Assembly: GCA_964431495.1 (NCBI GenBank)
Contig: CAYSJU010000028.1
Coordinates: 1 to 24,082, forward strand
Reading direction: 5' to 3'
Source of the DNA: CAYSJU01 sp964431495
GTDB lineage: Bacteria > Omnitrophota > Gorgyraeia > Tantalellales > Tantalellaceae
Length of the DNA stretch: 24,082 nucleotides
Shown here: positions 16,067-22,768 of the stretch, in pieces
Position numbering within the stretch: position 1 is the stretch's first letter
Layout: each line of letters starts with the position of its first letter
Program-made: the position numbers and the translations under genes
The notes under the pieces: generated by a model
What the model saw: the letters and a program-made list of their open reading frames with translations, nothing else
Databases searched by the model: none
Told to the model about the DNA's origin: nothing

Positions 16067-16084
16067 TGGAAAAGGAGGCGAACC

Positions 16085-16342
16085 ATGGCAGAAGAACAGG
16101 AGATCGGCGTAATCACACATTATTTCGGCAAGGTAGGCGCCGGGATCATCAAGCTCTCGGCTCCGCTAAAAGTGGGTGACAAGATCCATATCAAGGGCTA
16201 CACCTCGGATTTCACCGAGAGCATTAACTCCATGCAGGTCGAACACGAGAACGTCCAGGAAGCGAAAAAAGGCTCCGAGGTGGGCATAAACGTCACCGGG
16301 AAAGTTCATGAGCACGACAGGGTGTATAAAGTCATAGAATAA
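16085..16342 (+). CDS. translation elongation factor-like miniprotein (EF-Tu domain 2 fold)
   Basis: This 85-residue protein resembles domain 2 of translational GTPases: GVITHYFGKVGAGIIKL, then LKVGDKIHIKGYTSDFTESI and GSEVGINVTGKVHEHDRVYKV. The VGDKIHIKG strand pair is the EF-Tu_D2 beta-barrel hallmark. It has no GTPase domain. Stand-alone proteins of this kind are annotated as translation elongation factor-like proteins in several uncultured lineages; their role is unknown. AAAGGAGG at 16071-16078 is the strongest ribosome binding site in this part of the window and sets the start, suggesting high expression. It ends the run of closely spaced genes that starts at hom. Confidence 0.75.
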   Translation: MAEEQEIGVITHYFGKVGAGIIKLSAPLKVGDKIHIKGYTSDFTESINSMQVEHENVQEAKKGSEVGINVTGKVHEHDRVYKVIE

Positions 16343-16355
16343 TACAGAACTTTAC

Positions 16356-16377
16356 CGTCATTCCGAGCGAGGTCCCC
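16356..16377. repeat. CGTCATTCCGAGCGAGG-type repeat remnant
   Basis: The bases CGTCATTCCGAGCGAGGTCCCC resemble the widespread variant of the CGTCATTGCGAG repeat. It abuts the broken kptA fragment and probably replaced its 5' part. Confidence 0.45.
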
Positions 16378-16566
16378 TGGAAAGCGTAGAAATGATACTC
16401 AGGGAAGGCCTCAAGCCGGTTCGTGCACCTCAGCCGCAGTAAAGAGGACGCGTACATGGTCGGCTCAAGACATACCAGTGAATCAATAATCCTCAAGATC
16501 CTGGTCCGCCAGGCCGCCGAAAACGGAGTTAAGTTTTATAAAAAGGGAAAGCCGTCCCGGGTTTAA
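16374..16566 (+). pseudogene. decayed RNA 2'-phosphotransferase (KptA/Tpt1) fragment
   Basis: Frame 1 reads ESVEMILREGLKPVR (up to about 16421), and after a one-base frame change VHLSRSKEDAYMVGSRH continues from 16423. It then reads ILKILVRQAAENGVKFYKKG and stops at 16564. KptA proteins have the same order: an ILxxGL helix, a VHLS strand, VGxRHG, a hydrophobic strand, and GxxFYxxENG. About 60 of roughly 180 residues remain. The residues between KPV and VHLS and the C-terminal ENGVWLT part are missing, and the 5' end is a repeat. Intact KptA transfers an internal RNA 2'-phosphate to NAD. Assignment rests on motif order read by eye. Confidence 0.6.
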
Positions 16567-16592
16567 CGGGATCAAGTCCTTCTATTATCCGG

Positions 16593-16621
16593 TTGCTTTT
16601 GGTGCTGACCTTTGGTATAAA
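16593..16621 (+). promoter_or_regulatory. sigma-70 type promoter for the porin gene
   Basis: TTGCTT at 16593-16598 and TATAAA at 16616-16621 are separated by exactly 17 nt. The predicted start near 16628 leaves a leader of about 30 nt before the ATG at 16657. Confidence 0.6.
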
Positions 16622-16656
16622 CATATTTGTTGAGCAGGCAGGGGCTTGTGAATAAA

Positions 16657-18003
16657 ATGTGTCGAAAATTTTTGATCGTAGCATTTTTCATATTCGCGAC
16701 ATCAACCGCGCATGGCGCGGAATACAGGAGCTCCGCGTGGGAAGTTCCATTGTTCAATTCATGGTTTGGCCAGCAGGCAGCTACTGGCGACTGGGATGGC
16801 ATGCGAGATCAACTTGTGGACCGAGGAGTAACCATTTCCTCGAATTTTACCACTGATATCGGCGGCAACCCTGTCGGCGGCCTGAAACAGACCGCAGCAT
16901 ATTCCGGATTCCTGGATCTCGCGGTAGCCTTGGATTTTGAGAAAACTACCCCTCTCAAAGGTTTGGCCCTGACCGTCAGCAATTATCTGGCGTCGGGAAG
17001 GGACCTCTCCTACTCGATCGGCAATTTCTTCGGTGTGCAGGAGATCTACACTCCCGGGACTTATTATTTCGGGGAGATGGATCTGTCGTTATCACTTTTA
17101 GACGATACGCTGATATTAGAGACAGGCCGTTTATTTGCCGGCGACGTTTTTGCCGCATCCGATCTTTGGCTATACTATGTGAACGGCGGCATCAATGATA
17201 ACCTGAACTCCCTGCCGGCCAATATCTTCTTTCCGGATTTTGATGTGGCGGCATGGGCTGCGCGGGCTACCTACCAGCCGAGAGAAGAATGGCACCTTAT
17301 CGCCGCTATGTATAATGCGGACACGCGGGTTGAGAAGATCAACAACCACGGCGCTTGTTTCAGTTTTGATATGGACAACGGCTATCTGGCCATGGCCCAG
17401 TTGGCCTATAAGCCTCACCAGAACCGCGAGGACAACGGTATCCCGGGAAGCACGACTTTCGGATGTTATTACCAATCGAGCAGATTCCAGGAGCTTGGCG
17501 ATCTAAGTAAGCGCCGGCGCGGGAATTACGGCTTTTATCTTATGTTTGACCAAATGATCTACCGCGGCGATTGGCCGGAGTTCAAGGGACCGCACTATCT
17601 GCGCTCCGGGGGCAGCGATGCCGAGCTGATCAAGCATCCGTATCATCATCGGATAGCTATACCCGCGGACCGTCCCAAGGGTCTGACCGCCTGGGCCGCG
17701 GCGTATCTTGCCCCGGAGGAACATATCAATACACAAATATATCAGCTCACTGGGGGACTCTTGTACCATGGGTTACCCCAGAACCGCGATCGTGATGTAA
17801 CCGCGTTTTTGGTCATCCTGGGAAAGTTCAGCGAGGAACTGGAGGGGCAGGGGATCGAGACAGTGCTGGAGTTAAACCACAGGTTTCAGATAGGCCAGTG
17901 GTTCTATGTTACGCCGGACATCCAGTTCGTCATAAAACCTGATGGCCGGAGAAATATCCGTAATGCCCTGGTTTTAGGGTTAGAGATCAGCGCTAATTTT
18001 TAA
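16657..18003 (+). CDS. carbohydrate-selective porin, OprB family
   Basis: This is an outer-membrane beta-barrel for sugar uptake. A signal peptide (MCRKFLIVAFFIFATSTAHGA) has a cleavage site near AHGA/EYRS. The mature protein starts with the OprB signature ATGDWDGMRDQLVDRGVTI, GLKQTAAYSGFLDLAVALD and the plug/barrel strands. The chain ends NALVLGLEISANF, with the terminal phenylalanine needed for BAM recognition. The 448 residues are typical. A GTG at 16648 would add three residues and is closer to AGGGG at 16640-16644. The TTG at 16627 lies at the predicted transcription start and is unlikely. No sugar transporter is adjacent, but a GH130 phosphorylase lies 5.6 kb downstream. Confidence 0.88.
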   Translation: MCRKFLIVAFFIFATSTAHGAEYRSSAWEVPLFNSWFGQQAATGDWDGMRDQLVDRGVTISSNFTTDIGGNPVGGLKQTAAYSGFLDLAVALDFEKTTPLKGLALTVSNYLASGRDLSYSIGNFFGVQEIYTPGTYYFGEMDLSLSLLDDTLILETGRLFAGDVFAASDLWLYYVNGGINDNLNSLPANIFFPDFDVAAWAARATYQPREEWHLIAAMYNADTRVEKINNHGACFSFDMDNGYLAMAQLAYKPHQNREDNGIPGSTTFGCYYQSSRFQELGDLSKRRRGNYGFYLMFDQMIYRGDWPEFKGPHYLRSGGSDAELIKHPYHHRIAIPADRPKGLTAWAAAYLAPEEHINTQIYQLTGGLLYHGLPQNRDRDVTAFLVILGKFSEELEGQGIETVLELNHRFQIGQWFYVTPDIQFVIKPDGRRNIRNALVLGLEISANF

Positions 18004-18011
18004 GACAGTAT

Positions 18012-18237
18012 TTACTCGGGAAAATAAGGGTCTTAACAGAGAAAAGGCCTTATAAAGTAAGTTTCGGAGATATTGAGAACCCGGTTGATTTCGCATGCGC
18101 TCCGGTTAAGCCCCATAGAGGGATTGATAGCAACAGGGAAGGCATATCTGAATAATGATGAAATATCATTTTACAGGATGTATGAGCTATTGACGAAGAG
18201 GTCAAGTTATGACCACGCACCGTTAGATTTTTTGTGA
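18012..18237 (+). pseudogene. unrecognised frameshifted coding remnant
   Basis: The 393-nt gap between the porin and cold-shock genes holds two overlapping open frames that look protein-like when joined. The first reads RPYKVSFGDIENPVDFACAP and continues PVKPHRGIDSNR to a TAA at 18153. The second, one frame over, reads AYLNNDEISFYRMYELLTKR and ends SSYDHAPLDFL at 18235. A single shift near 18140 would fuse them. No ATG or ribosome binding site is convincing, and I do not recognise the family. The rest of the gap, 18238 to 18319, shows nothing beyond the promoter that follows. Confidence 0.3.
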
Positions 18238-18319
18238 CTCGATAAGTATAATGTTTTAAATAAGATAAGGAAACAGGAATCGAACTTCTACCTCTCCGCC
18301 AAGTTATTATTTAGTAGTA

Positions 18320-18348
18320 TTGCCATATCGTGTCGGATAGTGTATAAT
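18320..18348 (+). promoter_or_regulatory. sigma-70 type promoter for the cold-shock gene
   Basis: TTGCCA at 18320-18325 and a perfect TATAAT at 18343-18348 are 17 nt apart. The predicted leader is only about 40 nt, much shorter than the long cold-responsive leader of Escherichia coli cspA, so a leader-based RNA thermosensor is unlikely. Confidence 0.75.
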
Positions 18349-18396
18349 TGGCATGTTAGATATGGTAATGTTATCGTTAAAAGGAGGTAGAGAGTA

Positions 18397-18600
18397 ATGG
18401 CGACAGGAACAGTGAAATGGTTCAATGACTCAAAAGGTTATGGGTTTATTACGCCAGATGATGGAAGCAAAGATTGTTTTGTTCACCACAATGCGATCCA
18501 GGGCGAAGGATTCAAGTCTTTAGGCGAAGGACAAAAGGTCCAATTTGACGTCGAAGAAGGCGCCAAAGGCCCTCAGGCTGTAAACGTAGTAAAGGTATAG
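18397..18600 (+). CDS. cold-shock domain protein (CspA family)
   Basis: This 67-residue single-strand nucleic-acid binding protein acts as an RNA chaperone. The five-strand barrel is intact: GTVKWFNDSKGYGFI contains RNP1 (KGYGFI) and DCFVHH contains RNP2. In most relatives RNP2 is DVFVH, so the cysteine is a small variation. SLGEGQKVQFDVEEGAKGPQAVNV completes the fold. AAGGAGG at 18381-18387 is a strong ribosome binding site. It has its own promoter and terminator and is therefore a single-gene transcript. Whether it is cold induced or constitutive cannot be told from sequence. Confidence 0.95.
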   Translation: MATGTVKWFNDSKGYGFITPDDGSKDCFVHHNAIQGEGFKSLGEGQKVQFDVEEGAKGPQAVNVVKV

Positions 18601-18612
18601 CATAACCCGCGG

Positions 18613-18650
18613 AATAAGGCCCGGCAAGAGATTGCCGGGCCTTATTTCAC
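18613..18650 (+). terminator. intrinsic terminator after the cold-shock gene
   Basis: A perfect 14-bp stem, AATAAGGCCCGGCA with TGCCGGGCCTTATT, encloses the loop AGAGAT (18613-18646). It lies 13 bases after the stop codon. The following T-run is short (TTATTTC), so efficiency is uncertain. Confidence 0.85.
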
Positions 18651-18669
18651 AAGCGCGACAACTTGTTAG

Positions 18670-18698
18670 TTGACTGCCCTACTGAATTAGTATAAAAT
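18670..18698 (+). promoter_or_regulatory. sigma-70 type promoter upstream of typA
   Basis: TTGACT at 18670-18675 and TAAAAT at 18693-18698 are 17 nt apart. The predicted start near 18705 leaves a leader of about 100 nt before typA, which contains a terminator hairpin. Confidence 0.6.
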
Positions 18699-18742
18699 AA
18701 AGTAAGCATCGGATATCAAATCGGTGACGCGTAGGAATTCTT

Positions 18743-18784
18743 AAACCACAAGGTTAGGAAATCTTAGCCTTGTGGTTTTTATTT
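18743..18784 (+). terminator. terminator hairpin in the typA leader (possible attenuator or small RNA end)
   Basis: A 16-bp stem starts AAACCACAAGG and ends CCTTGTGGTTT, with two G-U pairs near the top and a 4-nt loop. TTTTTATTT follows the stem. It ends only 20 nt before the typA start codon and lies downstream of the best promoter. No competing antiterminator helix is obvious by eye. Confidence 0.75.
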
Positions 18785-18804
18785 AATTAATAGGAAAAAA
18801 TAAC

Positions 18805-20625
18805 ATGCCGAACCAGAAAAGAAGAAAAGATGTAAGGAATATTGCCATCATAGCGCACGTAGACCACGGGAAGACGACACTTGTTGACGCCCTTTTGAAG
18901 TACACCGGGGCCTACGAGTTCAAGGAAGGCGAGGTCGCTATAATGGATTCCAATCCCCTGGAGAAGGAGAGGGGGATCACTATTCTGTCAAAGAACGCCT
19001 CTCTTGAGTATAAAGGGGTGCAGTTTAATATTGTTGACACTCCGGGGCATGCGGATTTTGGCAGTGAAGTAGAGCGTATCCTGAAGATGGTAGATGGTGT
19101 TCTTCTTCTGGTCGACGCGTTCGAAGGGCCTATGCCCCAGACGAAATTCGTTCTTAAAAAATCGCTTGAGCTTCATCTGAAGCCGATCCTTGTTATTAAC
19201 AAACTTGACAGGCCCCATGCACGCCCCGATGAAGTTGCCGATATGACGTTTGACCTTTTCTGTGAACTGAACGCTACGGATGAACAGCTGGATTTTCCCA
19301 TAGTTTACGCTTCGGGTAAAGACGGTTACGCGACCCTTGACCTTGATGAGCCGAGGGAATCGATGAAGCCGCTTTTAGAGACTATCCTGCACAGGGTGTT
19401 ACCCCCGGTCGCTGATCCTGAACGTCCTTTCCAGATGCTGGTTACAATGCTTGATTATGACTCGTATGTAGGGCTTATAGCGATAGGGCGTATTTTCCAC
19501 GGCGCTATCCGTGTCGGCGACCCTGTGGCCCTTGTGAAGCGGGACGGTACTATCGTCCGGGGGAAAGCGACCAAGATAATGAAGTACCGTGGCCTAAGCC
19601 GGGTAGAGAGCATGGAGGCGAGAGCGGGTGATATAATCTCGATCTCCGGCACAGAGGATGTACAGGTAGGTGAAACACTGGCGTGCGTTGATGAGCCCAA
19701 AGGGCTGCCGGCAATAAAGATAGACGAGCCGACGATTTCCATGAATTTCTCGCATAATACAAGTCCTATTGCCGGGAAGGACGGTGGACGGTTTTTGACG
19801 CTGCGTCATATACGTGAACGGCTCGAGCATGAGGCAATGATAAATGTCGGGATAAAAGTCGAGGAGGTCGACGGAGGGGAGCGCTTCAAGGTTTCGGGGA
19901 GGGGAGAGCTGCACCTGGCGATCCTGATAGAAACAATGCGCCGTGAAGGATATGAAATGGAAGTATCGCGTCCGCAGGTGATATTAAAGAAAATGGGCGG
20001 GCAGATACTTGAACCTGTAGAGGAAGTGGTGATTGAGGTGAACCCGGAGTATCAGGGCGCTGTCATGCAGACGCTTGGGGCGCGAAAGGCGGAGCCCAGG
20101 GACCTTGCGACGACATCGTCGGGCACCAGCAGGATGGGATTCGTTATCGCCTCAAGGGCGTTGATAGGGTTCAGAAGCGATTTTCTGGTTATGACACGGG
20201 GGACCGGGATCATGTACCAGAACTTTCTTGAATATCAGACATATAAAGGGGAGCTGCCGTCACGCCAGACCGGTGTTATGGTGTCACAGTCGGCCGGTGA
20301 AGCGGTGGCTTACGCGCTCTATAACCTGCAGCCGAGGGGAGAGATATTTGTCAGCCCGGGAGATGACCTGTATGAGGGGATGGTTCTGGGGATCAACAAT
20401 AAAGGGATCGACCTTGTCGTAAACGCGCTGAAGGGAAAGAAGCTTACTAACATGCGCGCGTCAGGGTCAGATGACGCTATACAGCTTATCCCCCCGAGGG
20501 AGATGACCCTTGAATTTGCCCTTGAGTTCCTCGAGGATGATGAGCTTGTAGAGATCACACCGAAAAATATACGAATAAGAAAATCCTGTTTGAATGAAAA
20601 TGACCGCAAAAGGGCAAGAAGATAA
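18805..20625 (+). CDS. typA: ribosome-associated GTPase TypA/BipA
   Basis: This EF-G-like GTPase binds ribosomes and helps 50S assembly and stress or cold adaptation. G1 is AHVDHGKTT at residues 17-25, GITIL is G2, DTPGHADFGSE at 78-88 is G3 and NKLD at 132-135 is G4. Domain 2, the EF-G-like domains III and V, and the unique C-terminal domain (GTSRMGFVIASRALIGFRSD, DELVEITPKNIRIRK) complete 606 residues, the usual length. AGGA at 18792-18795 is the ribosome binding site. The leader has its own promoter and a terminator-like hairpin, which suggests regulated readthrough. The neighbouring cold-shock gene fits the known cold phenotype of bipA mutants, but they are transcribed separately. Confidence 0.97.
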   Translation: MPNQKRRKDVRNIAIIAHVDHGKTTLVDALLKYTGAYEFKEGEVAIMDSNPLEKERGITILSKNASLEYKGVQFNIVDTPGHADFGSEVERILKMVDGVLLLVDAFEGPMPQTKFVLKKSLELHLKPILVINKLDRPHARPDEVADMTFDLFCELNATDEQLDFPIVYASGKDGYATLDLDEPRESMKPLLETILHRVLPPVADPERPFQMLVTMLDYDSYVGLIAIGRIFHGAIRVGDPVALVKRDGTIVRGKATKIMKYRGLSRVESMEARAGDIISISGTEDVQVGETLACVDEPKGLPAIKIDEPTISMNFSHNTSPIAGKDGGRFLTLRHIRERLEHEAMINVGIKVEEVDGGERFKVSGRGELHLAILIETMRREGYEMEVSRPQVILKKMGGQILEPVEEVVIEVNPEYQGAVMQTLGARKAEPRDLATTSSGTSRMGFVIASRALIGFRSDFLVMTRGTGIMYQNFLEYQTYKGELPSRQTGVMVSQSAGEAVAYALYNLQPRGEIFVSPGDDLYEGMVLGINNKGIDLVVNALKGKKLTNMRASGSDDAIQLIPPREMTLEFALEFLEDDELVEITPKNIRIRKSCLNENDRKRARR

Positions 20626-20805
20626 AGCCCCACTTCTCTCTCATCCCCCATCTTACCTTAAACCCTTACCGATAAAAAGTCTGTCTGTTGAAATACTTAT
20701 AAAATAAGATGTTAGGGGGTATTGTCGAGATGGATCCCTCCCCGCCATTATTTTTTACCTCAAAAAAATTGGACAGGGTAGAGGTTTGAGCTTAAAATAA
20801 GGTAC
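20626..20805. other. intergenic region after typA, first part
   Basis: No gene or clear terminator was found here. It contains AT-rich stretches and a weak G-run/C-run pair (20713 and 20746) followed by ATTTTTTA that could act as a poor terminator. A promoter candidate lies at its end. Confidence 0.4.
20769..20798 (+). promoter_or_regulatory. possible promoter for the membrane protein and hydrolase genes
   Basis: TTGGAC at 20769-20774 and TAAAAT at 20793-20798 are 18 nt apart. A start near 20805 would give a leader of about 137 nt that includes the short MCGIGF reading frame and the heptamer array. Confidence 0.4.
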
Positions 20806-20889
20806 ATGTGTGGGATCGGCTTCATAAACGGTACTAAGTTTACTAAGGGGATTCTTGCTAATCGTGAGAAGCCGAAAGCTGATGACTGA
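20806..20889 (+). pseudogene. short class II glutamine-amidotransferase-like start (27 codons)
   Basis: An ATG preceded by AAGG opens a frame that begins MCGIGFINGT and stops after 27 codons. Class II glutamine amidotransferases (asparagine synthetase B, GlmS, PurF) start MCGI with the catalytic Cys2, and MCGIxGF is the asparagine synthetase form. The rest of the frame is unlike them and runs into the heptamer array. It could be a truncated gene, a leader peptide or chance. Confidence 0.3.
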
Positions 20890-20897
20890 CAGCTGAG
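20877..20897. repeat. heptamer tandem array, three units (RRCTGAN)
   Basis: Three 7-nt units are adjacent: AGCTGAT, GACTGAC and AGCTGAG. The second differs at two positions. The period matches the arrays at 2494 and 14193. Confidence 0.5.
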
Positions 20898-20941
20898 ATC
20901 TAAAAAATGAACGCCGAAAAACGATTAACAAATGGGGGAAT

Positions 20942-21487
20942 ATGAATTTTTTAAAACTGATCCTGGCTTTCGCCCCATGGATATTATTTAAGCTGATAGC
21001 CGGTCATTCGATGCTGCGGTTAAAAACAGGGATAATAGTCGCTCTTATCACGTGTATTATATTGGGGGTAAAGGGGATACACAAAGGATTTATATTCATA
21101 GGGGGATTATTGTTCTTCGGTTTTAGTCTGGTGGCTGTGGTCGTATTGGAAGATGCGTGGGTAGCCCGGCACATGGGTGTGCTGGCTACGGGCACTCTGG
21201 CTGTTCTCAGCTGGCTGTCCATATTAACCAAACACCCTTTTACGCTTGCATACGCCCGTTCCGCTGTGGACAAAAGTCAATGGGATTCGCCCGGGCTGAT
21301 TCGGCGCAGCTACCTCATGACAGGTGTATGGGCGTCTATTTTCTCGGTAAATGTCGCGGTAAATATTTTTAAATTGTATCATGGCGAGATAAGCGGCTGG
21401 ATATATGAAGCCGTTCAATACGCGTTTATATTCCTGGGCATCTTATTTACGATATATTATCCTAAATGGGCATCGAGAATAAAATAA
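20942..21487 (+). CDS. six-helix integral membrane protein of unknown function
   Basis: The 181 residues contain about six hydrophobic helices, near residues 3-20, 27-45, 49-70, 79-97, 124-143 and 155-173. Charged loops include VLEDAWVARHMG and AYARSAVDKSQWDSPGLIRR. There is no signal peptide and no catalytic motif I recognise; the whole protein is predicted to sit in the inner membrane. GGGGGAA lies very close to the ATG. The same AATGGGGGAAT leader precedes the next gene, 56 nt downstream, so the two are probably one operon. I cannot name the family. Confidence 0.8.
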   Translation: MNFLKLILAFAPWILFKLIAGHSMLRLKTGIIVALITCIILGVKGIHKGFIFIGGLLFFGFSLVAVVVLEDAWVARHMGVLATGTLAVLSWLSILTKHPFTLAYARSAVDKSQWDSPGLIRRSYLMTGVWASIFSVNVAVNIFKLYHGEISGWIYEAVQYAFIFLGILFTIYYPKWASRIK

Positions 21488-21543
21488 GTCGGGGGGTGTA
21501 AGCACGAAAAGCGGACAGGTAGAAGTTCAGAATGGGGGAATGT

Positions 21544-22500
21544 ATGGGTGATATAGATGTAAACAGGGAGAATTTGAGTATTCTTTCCAAGCAGGAGATC
21601 GAAGAGCTGGAGAAAGGTGTTCAATTTTATGAAACCCGGCAAGGGACTCGTCTTGCGTTCCATGAATACGGTAATCCCGGCGGACATCCTATCTTCTTCT
21701 ATCATGGGACCGGATCGCATGTCCACGGCATGCTTCTTCATAAACCCGGCCTTAAACATGGTTTTAGGATCATTGCGCCGGATCGTCCCGGGGTCGCGCA
21801 ATCGGATTTTCGGCCCGGGTGGACCATCTTTGAGTATGCCCGGGATATAGCCGATCTGGCCGATCACCTTGGGATCGGCTCTTTTGGAGCCGTCGGTATT
21901 TCCGGTGGAGGTCCTACACTGATGGCCAGCGCCTTTACTATTCCCGATCGACTGAATTGTGTGGTCGCTTTAGCCTGCGCGATGCCTGTTTATAGTAACC
22001 CTGACATGCTCAAACGACTCGGTGCAACAGACCGTTTCTATGCCAGGCTCGGCTCACGGTTGCCCCTCGGTTTGTTCAAAATCCCATTTTCAGTACTCGG
22101 CATGATGCAGAAGCTTCTGAAAAGCCCGAGATCATTTGCAAAAATGTTTGCATCCAGCTTGTGCGATGCTGACAAAGCGATCTTTGCACTACCGGAGTTC
22201 CAATACCTTTTTATGCGGGACTTCCAGGAGCTTTTCCGGCACGGATCAAAAGGTCCGGCTTATGATGCCCAGACAGTTTACAAAGAATGGGGATTCGATC
22301 TTTCAGATATAGACATCCATATTGAGGTTTTTCAGGGAACAGAGGACATGTTTGTCCCCATGATATTTAGCGAATTTTTGAAGAAAACCGCGAAGGATGT
22401 CCGGCTCAACCGCGTGAAAGGCCAGGGACATTTCTGTCATGTGGTTTATGGCTACCAGATGCTGGGGAAGGTGAAGAAGCTTTTCTATTCCGAGGAATAG
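21544..22500 (+). CDS. alpha/beta hydrolase
   Basis: This 318-residue protein has the alpha/beta hydrolase fold. The oxyanion-hole segment is FFYHGTGSH, DRPGVAQSD follows, and the nucleophile elbow GISGGGP has Ser120. The acid is likely Asp268 in GTEDMFVP and the base His296 in GQGHFCH, so the triad is complete. A lid of about 100 residues lies between the nucleophile and the acid. The substrate cannot be inferred. The ATG at 21544 is chosen because GGGGGAA at 21534-21540 then becomes its ribosome binding site; an ATG at 21532 would add four residues and lie inside that site. It follows the membrane protein gene closely. Confidence 0.88.
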   Translation: MGDIDVNRENLSILSKQEIEELEKGVQFYETRQGTRLAFHEYGNPGGHPIFFYHGTGSHVHGMLLHKPGLKHGFRIIAPDRPGVAQSDFRPGWTIFEYARDIADLADHLGIGSFGAVGISGGGPTLMASAFTIPDRLNCVVALACAMPVYSNPDMLKRLGATDRFYARLGSRLPLGLFKIPFSVLGMMQKLLKSPRSFAKMFASSLCDADKAIFALPEFQYLFMRDFQELFRHGSKGPAYDAQTVYKEWGFDLSDIDIHIEVFQGTEDMFVPMIFSEFLKKTAKDVRLNRVKGQGHFCHVVYGYQMLGKVKKLFYSEE

Positions 22501-22768
22501 TCTCGCATTCAAACCAAACCGTACTATGATGATCTGCCTCTTAGCGAGATGGTTTGATCTGATCCCGGCAAGGGGTGAGTATGCCCGTTTTGAGGCGGGT
22601 TAACTAAAAACGCGGTTTGTCAAAAATTATATTGTTATTTGAACGCGCGGATGTTAAACTAATAACTTCTTATGGATAAATGTGCTGCCGGAATAGTCGA
22701 AATTAGGACGATTCCCCGGGCGTGGTAAAAAATAAATTCCTATCAGGAATAAAAGGAATGCACTCAAA
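22501..22768. other. intergenic region with two mutually exclusive short helices
   Basis: No gene is visible. TCTCGC (22501-22506) can pair with GCGAGA (22544-22549), and TCAAACCA (22509-22516) with TGGTTTGA (22550-22557). The two helices interlock and cannot form together. There is no T-run afterwards. The rest is AT-rich and lacks a convincing promoter. Confidence 0.35.

Noticed and set aside
16572..16802. 76-codon minus-strand gene near the porin
   Set aside because: It overlaps the porin signal peptide and promoter on the other strand and has no domain or start signal.
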